Program-made: the position numbers and the translations under genes
Notes under the pieces: generated by a model
Seen by the model: the letters and a program-made list of their open reading frames with translations, nothing else
What the model was told of the DNA's origin: nothing
The model's database searches: none
Shown here: in pieces, positions 51,599-60,448 of the stretch
How the letters are laid out: every line of letters starts with the position of its first letter
Numbering within the stretch: position 1 is the stretch's first letter
NCBI GenBank assembly: GCA_020632655.1
Contig: JACKFD010000010.1
Location: forward strand, 62,001 to 126,000
Direction of reading: 5' to 3'
Origin: Spirochaetaceae bacterium
GTDB taxonomy: Bacteria > Myxococcota_A > UBA9160 > UBA4427
DNA length: 64,000 nucleotides

Positions 51599-52261
51599 AT
51601 GCCCCGTCGCTCCGATCGCCCCCTCGACCGCGACCTGATCGCCGCCTGCGCCCTCGCCCTCTTTCGCGAAGGCGGCCTCGCCGCGGTCACCACGCGTCGG
51701 GTCGCGTCGGCCCTGGGCGTATCGCCGATGGCGCTCTACGTGCACGTCGGGAACAAGGAAGGGCTGCTCGACGCCGTGGTCGAGCGCCTCATGCGCGCGA
51801 TCAAGATCGACCTCGACAGCGAGGCGTCGTGGCCTGCACAGGCGGAGCAATGGGCGCATGCCTTGCGCGCGGAGCTCTCGGCGCATCCGGGTGCGATGGA
51901 TCTGCTGCGCACGCGACGATGGGCGCTCGTGCGATGTACGGAGCCGCTGATCCGGGCGCTGCTGGCAGCGGGCTTCTCGGAGGAGCGGGCGATCCGCGCG
52001 GCGCGCCTCGTCACATGGGTGACGATGGGCTTTCTGAGCGTGGAATCGGGCGTCGATCTGTTAGGCTCCGATGATCGCCAGGCGGATCGACTCGAACGCT
52101 CCCTCGATCGGCTCGAGGTGCTCGAGGGTCGCGCCGCGACGTCACCCGCCAGTCGGGGTCGTGGCGTCGACCGCGCGGACATCGACGCCCTCTTCTCCCT
52201 CGAGCTGCGCCTGATCGTGCGGGGCCTCGAGGCCGGGCTCGACCTCGAGCCACACGACTGA
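51599..52261 (+). CDS. TetR-family transcriptional regulator
   Basis: 220 aa. N-terminal HTH (about 10-55): LIAACALALFREGGLAAVTT, then RVASALGVSPMALYVHVGNK, the classic TetR recognition helix. The C-terminal helical ligand domain is variable. It has no clear ribosome site; the candidate -10 is 22 nt from the ATG, so a very short leader is likely. Should repress its own gene, the divergent dehydrogenase operon and perhaps the MDR gene 30 bp downstream. Ligand likely an acyl-CoA or its precursor (inference). Confidence 0.93.
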   Translation: MPRRSDRPLDRDLIAACALALFREGGLAAVTTRRVASALGVSPMALYVHVGNKEGLLDAVVERLMRAIKIDLDSEASWPAQAEQWAHALRAELSAHPGAMDLLRTRRWALVRCTEPLIRALLAAGFSEERAIRAARLVTWVTMGFLSVESGVDLLGSDDRQADRLERSLDRLEVLEGRAATSPASRGRGVDRADIDALFSLELRLIVRGLEAGLDLEPHD

Positions 52262-52291
52262 CCCGGACGGGTCGCGAAAGGACGAATCCGG

Positions 52292-53344
52292 ATGCGTGCA
52301 TGGCAGGTCGTTCGCCACGGAGCGCCGAGCGAGGCCCTCGAGCTGCGAGACGTCCCCACGCCCGAGCCGGGCCCCGGCGAGATCCTCGTCGAGGCGTCCG
52401 CCAGCGTCTGCAACTACAACGAGGTCGACGGCTGCTATGGCCGCTACCTCACCATCGACCCGACCCTCCCCTACACGCTCGGCATGGAGTGCGTCGGGCG
52501 CGTCGTCGCCGCCGGCCCCGGCGCGGAGGCCTGGCTCGGCAAGCGGGTGACGACGAGCGGACCGGGTGGGACGGGTGCCCATGCGGAGCAGGTCCTCGGC
52601 TCGGCGGCGATGACCTTCGAGGCGCCGGATCGGCTCGACGACGCCGAGGCCGCGGCCTTCTTCTATCCCTTCCATCTCGCCCATCTCGGCCTCCACGAGC
52701 GGGGACGCCTCGCCAAGGGCGAGACCGTCCTGGTCCACGCCGCCGCGGGCGGCGTCGGCTCCGCCGCGGTCCAGCTCGCCGCCGCCGCCGGCGCGCGCGT
52801 GATCGCGACCGTCGGCAGCCAGGACAAGGTCGGATTCGTCGAGTCCCTCGGCGCGGACGTCGTCGTGAACTACCGCGACGTCGAGTTCGACAAGGCAGTG
52901 CTCGAGGCGACGGGCGGGCGCGGGGTCGACGTCTGCTTCGACGGCGTGGGTGGGGACGTGACGATGCGCTCGCTGCGCTGTCTCGTACAGGGCGGGCGCC
53001 ATCTGATCGTCGGCTTCGCGAGCGGGATCGAGGCGGAGGAGGTGCCGATGGTCTCGGGGCGCGTACTCTGCTTCGGCAACTTCGATCTCATCGGGGTGAT
53101 CCTGACCTATCTCGACGCGCCGCCCTCCGGCATCCCCGGCGAGTACGCCCCCGTGCCGGTCCCGCGCTTCAACCCCTGCTCGACCGAGACGGGCCGGCGC
53201 GTCCAGGCGCACCTCGTCGAGCTCCTCGAGGCGGGCCGCATCCGACCCGTCGTCGGCGAGCGCTTCCCCTTCGACACGCTGCCGGTCGCGCTCGCTCGGA
53301 TGGAGTCGCGGGCGACGATGGGGCGGATCGTGATCGAGCGTTAG
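52292..53344 (+). CDS. MDR-family NAD(P)H oxidoreductase
   Basis: 350 aa. AAGGA before the ATG. GroES-like half with YTLGMECVGRVVAAGPGA and Rossmann motif LVHAAAGGVGSAAVQLAAAA. The family here is the NADPH:quinone reductase/crotonyl-CoA-reductase-like branch without structural Zn. The nearby segment FDLIGVILTYLDAPP is an insertion seen in some members. Lies 30 bp behind TetR in one direction, so it is part of the same regulated unit. Confidence 0.93.
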   Translation: MRAWQVVRHGAPSEALELRDVPTPEPGPGEILVEASASVCNYNEVDGCYGRYLTIDPTLPYTLGMECVGRVVAAGPGAEAWLGKRVTTSGPGGTGAHAEQVLGSAAMTFEAPDRLDDAEAAAFFYPFHLAHLGLHERGRLAKGETVLVHAAAGGVGSAAVQLAAAAGARVIATVGSQDKVGFVESLGADVVVNYRDVEFDKAVLEATGGRGVDVCFDGVGGDVTMRSLRCLVQGGRHLIVGFASGIEAEEVPMVSGRVLCFGNFDLIGVILTYLDAPPSGIPGEYAPVPVPRFNPCSTETGRRVQAHLVELLEAGRIRPVVGERFPFDTLPVALARMESRATMGRIVIER

Positions 53345-53388
53345 GCGGCTCGACCGGTCGGATCGAGACGCCGAGGCGGCGCGTCAGG

Positions 53389-54453
53389 TCAGGACAGGGA
53401 CGCGAGCAGCCCGACCGAGTCGAGGTCGTCGAGCGACGCGATCGATCGGGCCCGGAAGGCCTCCGTGAACACGCGTCGCGACTCGGCGTCGTAGGGCGGG
53501 ACCATCGTCAGGAACGACGCGATCACGGTGTAGGCCGCGTGCAGGCGATGGGCCGTCCAGGCGTCGTCGAAGGAGAGCGGGCTGCCGCCGAGGGCGCGAC
53601 GCGTGTCGACGTAGTGCCGCACGAGGTCGCGCTCGCAACGCTTTCGCTCCAAGGCATCCATGCCCATCGTGAGGAAGAAGCTCACGTCGCGCATCGCCGG
53701 GTAGACGCAGAGCATCCCCCAATCGAGGAAGCCCACGCGCCCCGCGTCGACGAAGAGGTTCCCGATGTGCGCGTCGGCGTGGATCAGCGTCCGGGGCCCG
53801 CGCGCCCAGAGCGCCTCGACGCCCTCCGGATCGTCCGCATAGCGTCGCGCGACCTCGAGATACGCGGCAGAGACCTTGTCCGCGTGGTGCTCGATCACGT
53901 GCCGCAGCGTGCGCACCGTGAACTCCGTCGAGCGCGGCCGCGTCTCGCTCGCCCAGGGCGCGATCGCGGCCAGCTTCTCCGCGTCCTCGAAGCGCACGTG
54001 CAGCTCCGCCAGGTCCTCGATCGCGCCCGCGGCGAGATCCCCGGAGATCGCCCAGGTCCCGTCCGAGACCGCACAGCCCCGCGCGCTCAGATCCTCGAGC
54101 AGGAGCACGAAGTCGCCCCCCGACTCGGCCTCGGCGTAGTGGACCTCCGGCATCCGCATCGAGAGCCGGGGCGCGAGGTCGCGATAGAACCACGCCTCCC
54201 GGGTGCCCATCCCCGTCGCGCCGATCCGCGCGCGATGCTCGGGATTCGTGGGCGGCAGCTTGCAGAAGAGGGTCTCGGGGGCGCCCGCGGCGACGTCGTA
54301 GTCGAGTCGGAGCCAGGCGTGCAGGTTCGTGCGCTCGGTCCGATCGAGGACCTCGACGCCGCCGACGCGAACGCCGGGATGGCGCACGGCGAGCGCCCGG
54401 AAGAGCCACTCGGGCGTCAGGTCGTCGACATCGGCGGGCAGGGATCTCGTCAC
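53389..54453 (-). CDS. Phosphotransferase-fold (ecdysteroid-kinase-like) protein
   Basis: 354 aa from GTG 54453, where GGAGATGCC gives a good ribosome site; an upstream ATG at 54546 would add a poor leader. Kinase motifs: LFCKLPP (ATP-site Lys), FVLLLEDLSARG hinge, LIHADAHIGNLF catalytic loop and VGFLDWGML metal loop. It is related to the EcKL/choline-kinase-like group that phosphorylates alcohols such as steroids. Second kinase-fold gene near acyl-CoA oxidation genes in this window. Substrate unknown. Confidence 0.88.
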   Translation of the reverse strand: MTRSLPADVDDLTPEWLFRALAVRHPGVRVGGVEVLDRTERTNLHAWLRLDYDVAAGAPETLFCKLPPTNPEHRARIGATGMGTREAWFYRDLAPRLSMRMPEVHYAEAESGGDFVLLLEDLSARGCAVSDGTWAISGDLAAGAIEDLAELHVRFEDAEKLAAIAPWASETRPRSTEFTVRTLRHVIEHHADKVSAAYLEVARRYADDPEGVEALWARGPRTLIHADAHIGNLFVDAGRVGFLDWGMLCVYPAMRDVSFFLTMGMDALERKRCERDLVRHYVDTRRALGGSPLSFDDAWTAHRLHAAYTVIASFLTMVPPYDAESRRVFTEAFRARSIASLDDLDSVGLLASLS

Positions 54454-54777
54454 GGCATCTCCAGCAGGGTCGAGGCTCCGATTCGGCGCCCGGTCGGCGC
54501 GCCGAAGATCCGGCACGGGGGCCGACCCGAGGTCCGCCCCACGCATCGCCCACCCGCGGACCCGTCGGACCGCGCGCGCGAGGGGCGAAGCCTAGTCGAA
54601 GCGCGATCGGTCAGACAGCCTCGGCGGCGCGGGCACGGGGCTCGCGCCGACACTTCGAAGGCACGAACTAGCGGGGTGATTCCGTCGCATCAGCAGCTCC
54701 GCGGTCTGGCAGAATGGATCCCGTATCGGAGCCGACCGCCTCCGCGCCGCCCGAACATCCGGGGAACGAACGCCCGC

Positions 54778-57270
54778 ATGCCGACGTTGCTCTACGTCTT
54801 CGCCTTCGCCTCCGGCTTCGCGGCGCTCGGCTATCAGGTCGCCTGGACGCGCATGCTCTCGATGAGCTTCGGCAGCTCGACCCTGGCGGCGAGCGCGGTC
54901 GTGGCGGGCTTCATGGGCGGCATGGGTCTCGGCGCCTGGCTCTACCATCGCGTCGGAGATCGGCTCGCGAGCGCCCTGCGCGCCTACGCCCTGCTCGAGC
55001 TCGGCATCGCCCTCTCGACGGCCCTGGCGACCCTCCTCTTCCTGCGACTTCCCCCCGTACTCGCGGCGCTCGCGTCCACGGCGCCGGGATTCGTCGATGC
55101 GCCGATCGTGCGCGTCGTGAGCGTGGCCATGCTCCTCGGGCTCCCCGCCGTGCTGATGGGCGCGACCTACCCCGCGCTGTGTCGCGTGCTGATCCACTCC
55201 GCCGACGAGGTCGAGCGTCGGCTCGGATGGATCTACGGGATCAATACGCTCGGCGGGGCGGCGGGGTCGATGGTGGCGGGCTTCGCGATGATCGAGCTGA
55301 TCGGATCTCGCGGGACCGTCCTCCTCTCGAACGCCCTGAACCTGATCGTCGCCCTCGGCGCCTTCGCGCTGGTCGGTCGCGAGACCCGCGGCACGCGCGC
55401 GCCCGATCCGTCCGAGGTCGACGAGCGCCTTCCGGGCGGACTGCCCGACTGGCTGGCGGGCCTCGTGCTATTCGGATCCGGGCTGGCGACGCTCGGCTTC
55501 GAGATCGTCTGGCTGCGCGCGCTCCACTACGTCCTCGGCGCGGGCACCTACGTGCTGAGCGCCACGCTCTCGATCTTCCTCGTCGGCCTCGGCCTCGGCG
55601 GGCTCCTCTCGCGAACGCTGCTTCGACTCGGCCGTCCGGAATGGAGCCTGGGCTGGGGCCAGCTCGCGGTCGCGCTCTTCACGATCCTCGCGATCGCGGC
55701 GGAGCATCGGATCCTGACCTCGCCCGCCCTCTTCGACCGCATCAGCGCCTTCTCGCGCGATGCCCTCGCGCTGCCCTGGCTCGTCTCCCTCGTGACGGCG
55801 GTCGGCGTCGTGATCGCGCTCGTGCTGCCGGCCACGATCTGGATGGGCCTCGCCTTCCCCCTCGCGAGCCGGCTCTTCGTGCGACGCGTCGACCATCTCA
55901 CCGCCCGGGCCGGACTCGCCTATCTCCTCTCCAACCTCGGCAGCATCGCCGGTGCGATCGGCGCCGCCGTCTTCGTACTCCCGACACTCGGAAGCGTCGG
56001 CGGGACGAAGCTCTTCGTCGCCGTGAACGTCGTCCTCGGGCTGCTCGTACTCCTCCACGGCGGGGATCGACGCGTGCGGATCGGCGCCGTCGTCGCGTCC
56101 CTCGCGCTGCTCGCCCTCGCGGCCCGTCTACCCGAGCGCCTCGCCTTCTCGCCGCTGGTCGCCCGGGAGAACCCGCGCGCCGTAACGCGTCTCTTCGAGG
56201 AGGAATCCGATCTCGGCACGGTGCAGGTCCATGCCTGGCAGGGCCGACCGGACGCCCTCGCGATGTCGATCGACGGCGTGGTGATCGGCTGCTCTGCGGG
56301 CTGGAGCCCGGGGCTGCACTCGAAGCAGCTGATCCTCGCGCATCTGCCGATGTCCCTCGATCGGGACATCCGGCATACGCTGAACCTCGGCGTGGCATCC
56401 GCCTCGACCCTCCGCACCCTCGCTCGCTATCCCTGGGTCGAGACCCTCGACGCGGTCGAGATCAACCCGGCGGTCCTGCGCGGTACGGCGCATTTCCCCG
56501 ACGCCGTCGTACTCGAAGACCCGCGCACGCGGATCTATGTCGAGGACGCCGTCCATCACCTCCTCCGCACGACGACCCGCTACGACCTCGTCATCAACGA
56601 CGCCAAGCAGAACGTGAAGTTCGGGGGCAGCTCGAAGGTCCTCTCCGAGGAGATCTATCGCTACTCGCTCGAGCGGATGAGCGAGTGCGGGCTCTTCGCG
56701 CAGTTCATCCCGACGCTCTATCCGAACGAGTCGCTGCGACTGATCCTCCGCACCTTCGCGGCGGTCTTCCCGGAGACGGAGATCTTCCTCGACGCACCGA
56801 GCGCGATCATGCTCGTCGGGTCGCGCTGCCCGATCGGCGGCCGTACACGCCCGACCCGCGAGGCGCTCGAGGCCGCGAGGGCTCCACGCGAGATCGAGGA
56901 CGTCTTCGTCTCCGACGCCACGGCACTCCCCGCCCTATGGGTGAGCAGCGCCGCCGAGCTGGCGGACGCGATCGGCCCGGGCCCACGCAACGACTGGAAT
57001 CGCCTCCTCCTCGAGTTCTGGAGCATGCGCATGCCCCCGATCTCGCCGCGCACGATCGCCGCGAGCATGCGCCTCGTGCAGCCGGTCCGCGCGGAGGACG
57101 CCCCGCCCCCGTGGCTCGACGACGTGCGCGAGGAGTGGCAGACGATCCAGCTGATCAACGAGGCGATGATCCGGGTGAACGAAGGGGATCCGGCCGGCGC
57201 CGAGGCCATCGCGGAGGCGGCGCAGGCACGCGATCCCGATCACCCACTGCTCCGTCGCGTGCTGCGCTGA
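54778..57270 (+). CDS. Fused membrane transporter-like/spermidine synthase-like protein
   Basis: 830 aa. The first 450 residues carry about a dozen membrane segments with the pattern GFAALGYQVAWTRMLSMSFG repeated as GLATLGFEIVWLRALHYVLG, typical of the MFS-like half of polyamine-synthase fusions. The C-terminal half has a degenerate SAM domain: LGVASASTLRTL instead of a G-rich loop, DAVEINPAVL, and DLVINDAKQNVKF. Because the Gly loop is altered, it may not be an active aminopropyltransferase. Function of this fusion class is poorly known. Confidence 0.85.
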   Translation: MPTLLYVFAFASGFAALGYQVAWTRMLSMSFGSSTLAASAVVAGFMGGMGLGAWLYHRVGDRLASALRAYALLELGIALSTALATLLFLRLPPVLAALASTAPGFVDAPIVRVVSVAMLLGLPAVLMGATYPALCRVLIHSADEVERRLGWIYGINTLGGAAGSMVAGFAMIELIGSRGTVLLSNALNLIVALGAFALVGRETRGTRAPDPSEVDERLPGGLPDWLAGLVLFGSGLATLGFEIVWLRALHYVLGAGTYVLSATLSIFLVGLGLGGLLSRTLLRLGRPEWSLGWGQLAVALFTILAIAAEHRILTSPALFDRISAFSRDALALPWLVSLVTAVGVVIALVLPATIWMGLAFPLASRLFVRRVDHLTARAGLAYLLSNLGSIAGAIGAAVFVLPTLGSVGGTKLFVAVNVVLGLLVLLHGGDRRVRIGAVVASLALLALAARLPERLAFSPLVARENPRAVTRLFEEESDLGTVQVHAWQGRPDALAMSIDGVVIGCSAGWSPGLHSKQLILAHLPMSLDRDIRHTLNLGVASASTLRTLARYPWVETLDAVEINPAVLRGTAHFPDAVVLEDPRTRIYVEDAVHHLLRTTTRYDLVINDAKQNVKFGGSSKVLSEEIYRYSLERMSECGLFAQFIPTLYPNESLRLILRTFAAVFPETEIFLDAPSAIMLVGSRCPIGGRTRPTREALEAARAPREIEDVFVSDATALPALWVSSAAELADAIGPGPRNDWNRLLLEFWSMRMPPISPRTIAASMRLVQPVRAEDAPPPWLDDVREEWQTIQLINEAMIRVNEGDPAGAEAIAEAAQARDPDHPLLRRVLR

Positions 57271-57293
57271 CCGACGATCCGGCTGCGGGGCCA

Positions 57294-57323
57294 GGTCCGG
57301 CGCGGACCGGGTATCGTCCCCGG
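57294..57323 (+). promoter_or_regulatory. Hairpin and 16-bp element before the BVMO gene
   Basis: GGTCCG-GCG-CGGACC (57294-57308) is a perfect 6-bp hairpin 24 nt after the fusion-protein stop. CGGGTATCGTCCCCGG at 57308-57323 is identical to 20092-20107, 24 nt before the TTG start. This may be a terminator followed by a promoter. Confidence 0.45.
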
Positions 57324-57347
57324 ACACGATCGACGGGGAGACGCAGC

Positions 57348-59273
57348 TTGGGCATCGCCACGAAAGGCCTCTCGGAGACGACCGACGCGGAGATCGAGGC
57401 CGCCCTCGCGCATGCGAGCCTGCCGGCCCTCATGATGTCGATGATCCACATGAGCGGGGAGACGAGTCTGCTCGACGGGCCCGTGCGCCCTCGACATGCG
57501 CTCATGTTCGACATGGATGCCGGGATCGCCAGCGGGGATGCGGCGGCGATCCGACGCCGCGCGGCCACGATCGTGCGTGACTACGTGGACCGCGGCGCGC
57601 CGCCGCCGTCACCCCTTCCGCGCGAGACCGTCGAACGGATGATGTCCGTGGCCCTCGCGGACGAGGCGATCAGCGAGGATGCCCGCGGCTTCCTGCTCGA
57701 AGAGCTCGCCCTCGGCGGCGCCGATCCGCGACGCCTCGACATCGATCCCCGCGCGCTCGCCCGACGCGGCGAGTCCTTCCACGTCGTCGTGATCGGCGCC
57801 GGCATGTCCGGCCTGCTCCTCGGCCATCGTCTCGCGCAGCAGGGCGTTCCCTTCACGATCCTCGAGAAGAACGACGCCGTCGGCGGCACCTGGCACGAGA
57901 ACCGCTATCCCGGCTGCCGCGTCGACATCGCGAGCTACAGCTACTCCTACTCCTTCGAGCAGGGGGCGTGGCAGCATTTCTTCGGACCGCGCGCCGAGGT
58001 GCAGGACTACTTCGAGGGCGTTGCCGAGCGGGAGAAGCTGCGCGAGCGCATCCGCTTCGGGGCGACGGTCGAAGAGGCCCGATGGGACGAGGCCTCGCGT
58101 CGTTGGATCGTCGCCTACGCGCAGGACGGACGACGGCAGGAGATCGAGGCGGCCGTGCTCGTCAGCGCGATCGGGCTGCTGAACCGGCCGAAGATCCCCG
58201 CGATCCCGGGGCGCGAGGATTTCCGGGGCGTGCAGATGCACACGGCGCGATGGGACGAATCGGTCGATCTGCGCGGCAAGCGGGTCGCCGTCGTCGGCAC
58301 GGGGGCGAGCGCCTTCCAGCTCGTGCCTGCGCTGGCGGACACGACCGAGCGCACCTTCGTCTTCCAGCGCCGCCCCTCGTGGATGTTTCCGAATCCGGAG
58401 TACCACGCGGCGATCACGGACGAGCACCAATGGTGCCTGCGGAACCTGCCGGAGTACGCGAGATGGTTCCGGATCGTCTCGATGTGGCCGCAATTCGACA
58501 AGGCGGCGGGCGATCTCATCATGGTCGACCCGGACTGGGACGATGGCGGCGCGTCCTGCAGCCAGGCGAACCGCGTCATGCGCGACGAGCTGACGGCCTG
58601 GATCACGAGCCAGATCGACGACCCCGAGCTGCTGGCTCGGGTCGTGCCCGACTACCCGCCCTTCGGCACACGGATGCTCCAGGACGATGGCACCTGGCTC
58701 GCGACCCTGTCGCGCGAGGACGTCGAGCTCGTGCCGCACGGCGTCGTGCGGCTGACGGAGACGGGGGTCGTCGCGGCCGACGGCGTCGAGTACGCGGTCG
58801 ACGCCGTGTTGTGGGCCACGGGCTTCGAGACGGGCCGCCTGCCGGCGATCGATCTCGTCGGCCGGGGCGGAACGCGACTCTCGGAGGCCTGGGGCGACGA
58901 GCCGAAGGGCCATCTCGGGATCACGGTCCCCGGCTTCCCGAACTTCTTCTCGATCGTCGGCCCGAATACGGGCGTGCTCCACTCGGGCAATCTCATCATC
59001 GTCTCCGAGTGCCAGGTCAACTACATCCTCGACGCCATCCGCCTGCTCGTGGAGGAGCTCGACGAGCTCGACTGCCGGAGCGACGTGACCGAGGCCTATC
59101 ACGCGCGCCTCTCGTCCGAGCTCGAGCGCTCGATCTTCGCCCGTGTGCCGAGCTATTTCAGCAACGCGGCCGGAAAGGTCGTCGTCTGCATGCCGTGGAA
59201 GCTCGCCGAGTACTGGCGATGGACGCGTCGGGTCGATCCGAAGGACTTCCGGACGACGCGCGGCACGGACTGA
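57348..59273 (+). CDS. Baeyer-Villiger flavin monooxygenase (HAPMO-like)
   Basis: 641 aa from TTG 57348, supported by GGGGAG seven bases upstream. An N-terminal extension of about 145 residues precedes the FAD motif VVVIGAGMSGLLLG near 147-155, as in 4-hydroxyacetophenone monooxygenase (about 640 aa). The BVMO fingerprint F-x-G-x3-H-x3-W-P/D is FRGVQMHTARWD, and NADPH binding VVGTGASAFQ follows. It inserts oxygen next to a ketone, giving an ester or lactone; here SDR/MDR enzymes would make the ketone and the nearby hydrolases would open it (inference). 10 bp before the next P450. Confidence 0.93.
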   Translation: MGIATKGLSETTDAEIEAALAHASLPALMMSMIHMSGETSLLDGPVRPRHALMFDMDAGIASGDAAAIRRRAATIVRDYVDRGAPPPSPLPRETVERMMSVALADEAISEDARGFLLEELALGGADPRRLDIDPRALARRGESFHVVVIGAGMSGLLLGHRLAQQGVPFTILEKNDAVGGTWHENRYPGCRVDIASYSYSYSFEQGAWQHFFGPRAEVQDYFEGVAEREKLRERIRFGATVEEARWDEASRRWIVAYAQDGRRQEIEAAVLVSAIGLLNRPKIPAIPGREDFRGVQMHTARWDESVDLRGKRVAVVGTGASAFQLVPALADTTERTFVFQRRPSWMFPNPEYHAAITDEHQWCLRNLPEYARWFRIVSMWPQFDKAAGDLIMVDPDWDDGGASCSQANRVMRDELTAWITSQIDDPELLARVVPDYPPFGTRMLQDDGTWLATLSREDVELVPHGVVRLTETGVVAADGVEYAVDAVLWATGFETGRLPAIDLVGRGGTRLSEAWGDEPKGHLGITVPGFPNFFSIVGPNTGVLHSGNLIIVSECQVNYILDAIRLLVEELDELDCRSDVTEAYHARLSSELERSIFARVPSYFSNAAGKVVVCMPWKLAEYWRWTRRVDPKDFRTTRGTD

Positions 59274-59283
59274 GAGGTCCGGG

Positions 59284-60423
59284 ATGACCTTCACCTTCGA
59301 CCCGTCCGATCCGACCTTCGCCGATCGATCCCACGAGATCTACCGGCGGCTTCGAGACGAGTTCCCCGTCTGGGTCGATCCGAAGGGACGCTTCCACGCA
59401 CTCTCACGACATGCGGACGTCCTCGAGGCGACACGGGACTGGCGGACCTTCTCCTCGACGGGGAAGCTCGAGGCGGTCTACGGCAAGCCGACCATGAACT
59501 CCTTCGATCCGCCGCGGCATGCGCAGCTCCGCGCGCTGATCTCGCGAGGGTTCACCCCGCGCCGAGTGAGCGATCTCGAGTCCCAGATCCGCACGATCGC
59601 AAGAGAGCTGCTCGACGGATTCGTGGCGGAGGGGCGCGCGGACGTGGTCTCGCAGTACTCGATGTTGCTTCCGTCGATCGTGATGGGGCGGCTGATCGGT
59701 CTGCCCGAAGAGCTCGTTCCGGTCTGTCGCGCGCTGACGGACGAACACATGACCCAGACCGATCCGTCCCAGGCGGTCGGTCCGACGAGCCGCGCCTACG
59801 CGATCTTCGCCGAGCTCTACGAGGAGCGTCGCCGCGAGCCGAAGGACGATCTGCTGACGGCGCTGCTCGAAGCCGAGATCGATGGCGAGCGGCTCAGCGA
59901 AGACGACCTCCAGGCCTTCGGCTGGCTGCTGCTCGTCGGTGGTAACGACACGACGACGAACCTGATCGGCAACGGCCTCGAGCTCTTCGCCCGCCATCCC
60001 GACACGCGCCGCGCGCTCGTCGCCGATCCGAGCCTGCTCGGCAACACCGTCGAAGAGGTGCTCCGCTACGCATCCCCGACCTTCTCGCTTCCGCGCACGG
60101 CGACCCGAGACGTCGAGCTGCACGACTGCCTGATTCCGAAGGGGGCCCGCGTGCACCTGCTCTGGTCCGCGGCGAACCTCGACGAGCGTGTCTTCCCCGA
60201 TCCCGAGCGCTTCGACATCCATCGCGACGCCTCGGGCCATCTCGCCCTCGGCCACGGCGTCCACTACTGCCTCGGCGCCTCCCTCGCGAAGCTCGAGGCA
60301 CGCATCGCCTGGGAGGAGCTGCTCGCGCGGATCCCCGACTACGCGCTCGTCGAAGAGCCGCGGCATTTCGTGTCGGGCATCTTCTACGGCTGGGAGGCGC
60401 TGCGGATCGGGTTCCAGGCGTGA
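59284..60423 (+). CDS. Cytochrome P450
   Basis: 379 aa, on the short side. I-helix VGGNDTTTN near 218-226, ExxR EEVLR near 258-262, heme loop LGHGVHYCLG with Cys near 328 (the usual Phe is Leu in LALGHG). Starts 10 bp after the BVMO stop, so one transcript carries both oxygenases. Convergent with an MDR gene, the same arrangement as the P450/MDR pair at 45-47 kb. No ferredoxin or reductase is close. Confidence 0.94.
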   Translation: MTFTFDPSDPTFADRSHEIYRRLRDEFPVWVDPKGRFHALSRHADVLEATRDWRTFSSTGKLEAVYGKPTMNSFDPPRHAQLRALISRGFTPRRVSDLESQIRTIARELLDGFVAEGRADVVSQYSMLLPSIVMGRLIGLPEELVPVCRALTDEHMTQTDPSQAVGPTSRAYAIFAELYEERRREPKDDLLTALLEAEIDGERLSEDDLQAFGWLLLVGGNDTTTNLIGNGLELFARHPDTRRALVADPSLLGNTVEEVLRYASPTFSLPRTATRDVELHDCLIPKGARVHLLWSAANLDERVFPDPERFDIHRDASGHLALGHGVHYCLGASLAKLEARIAWEELLARIPDYALVEEPRHFVSGIFYGWEALRIGFQA

Positions 60424-60448
60424 CCCCGGTCGGACTCCGACGCGTGCG

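Noticed and set aside
52300..54777. Long N-terminal extension of the membrane/spermidine-synthase fusion through the MDR gene and the kinase region
   Set aside because: Reads across two supported genes in the wrong frame or strand; MPTLLYVFAFASG at 54778 is a natural start.
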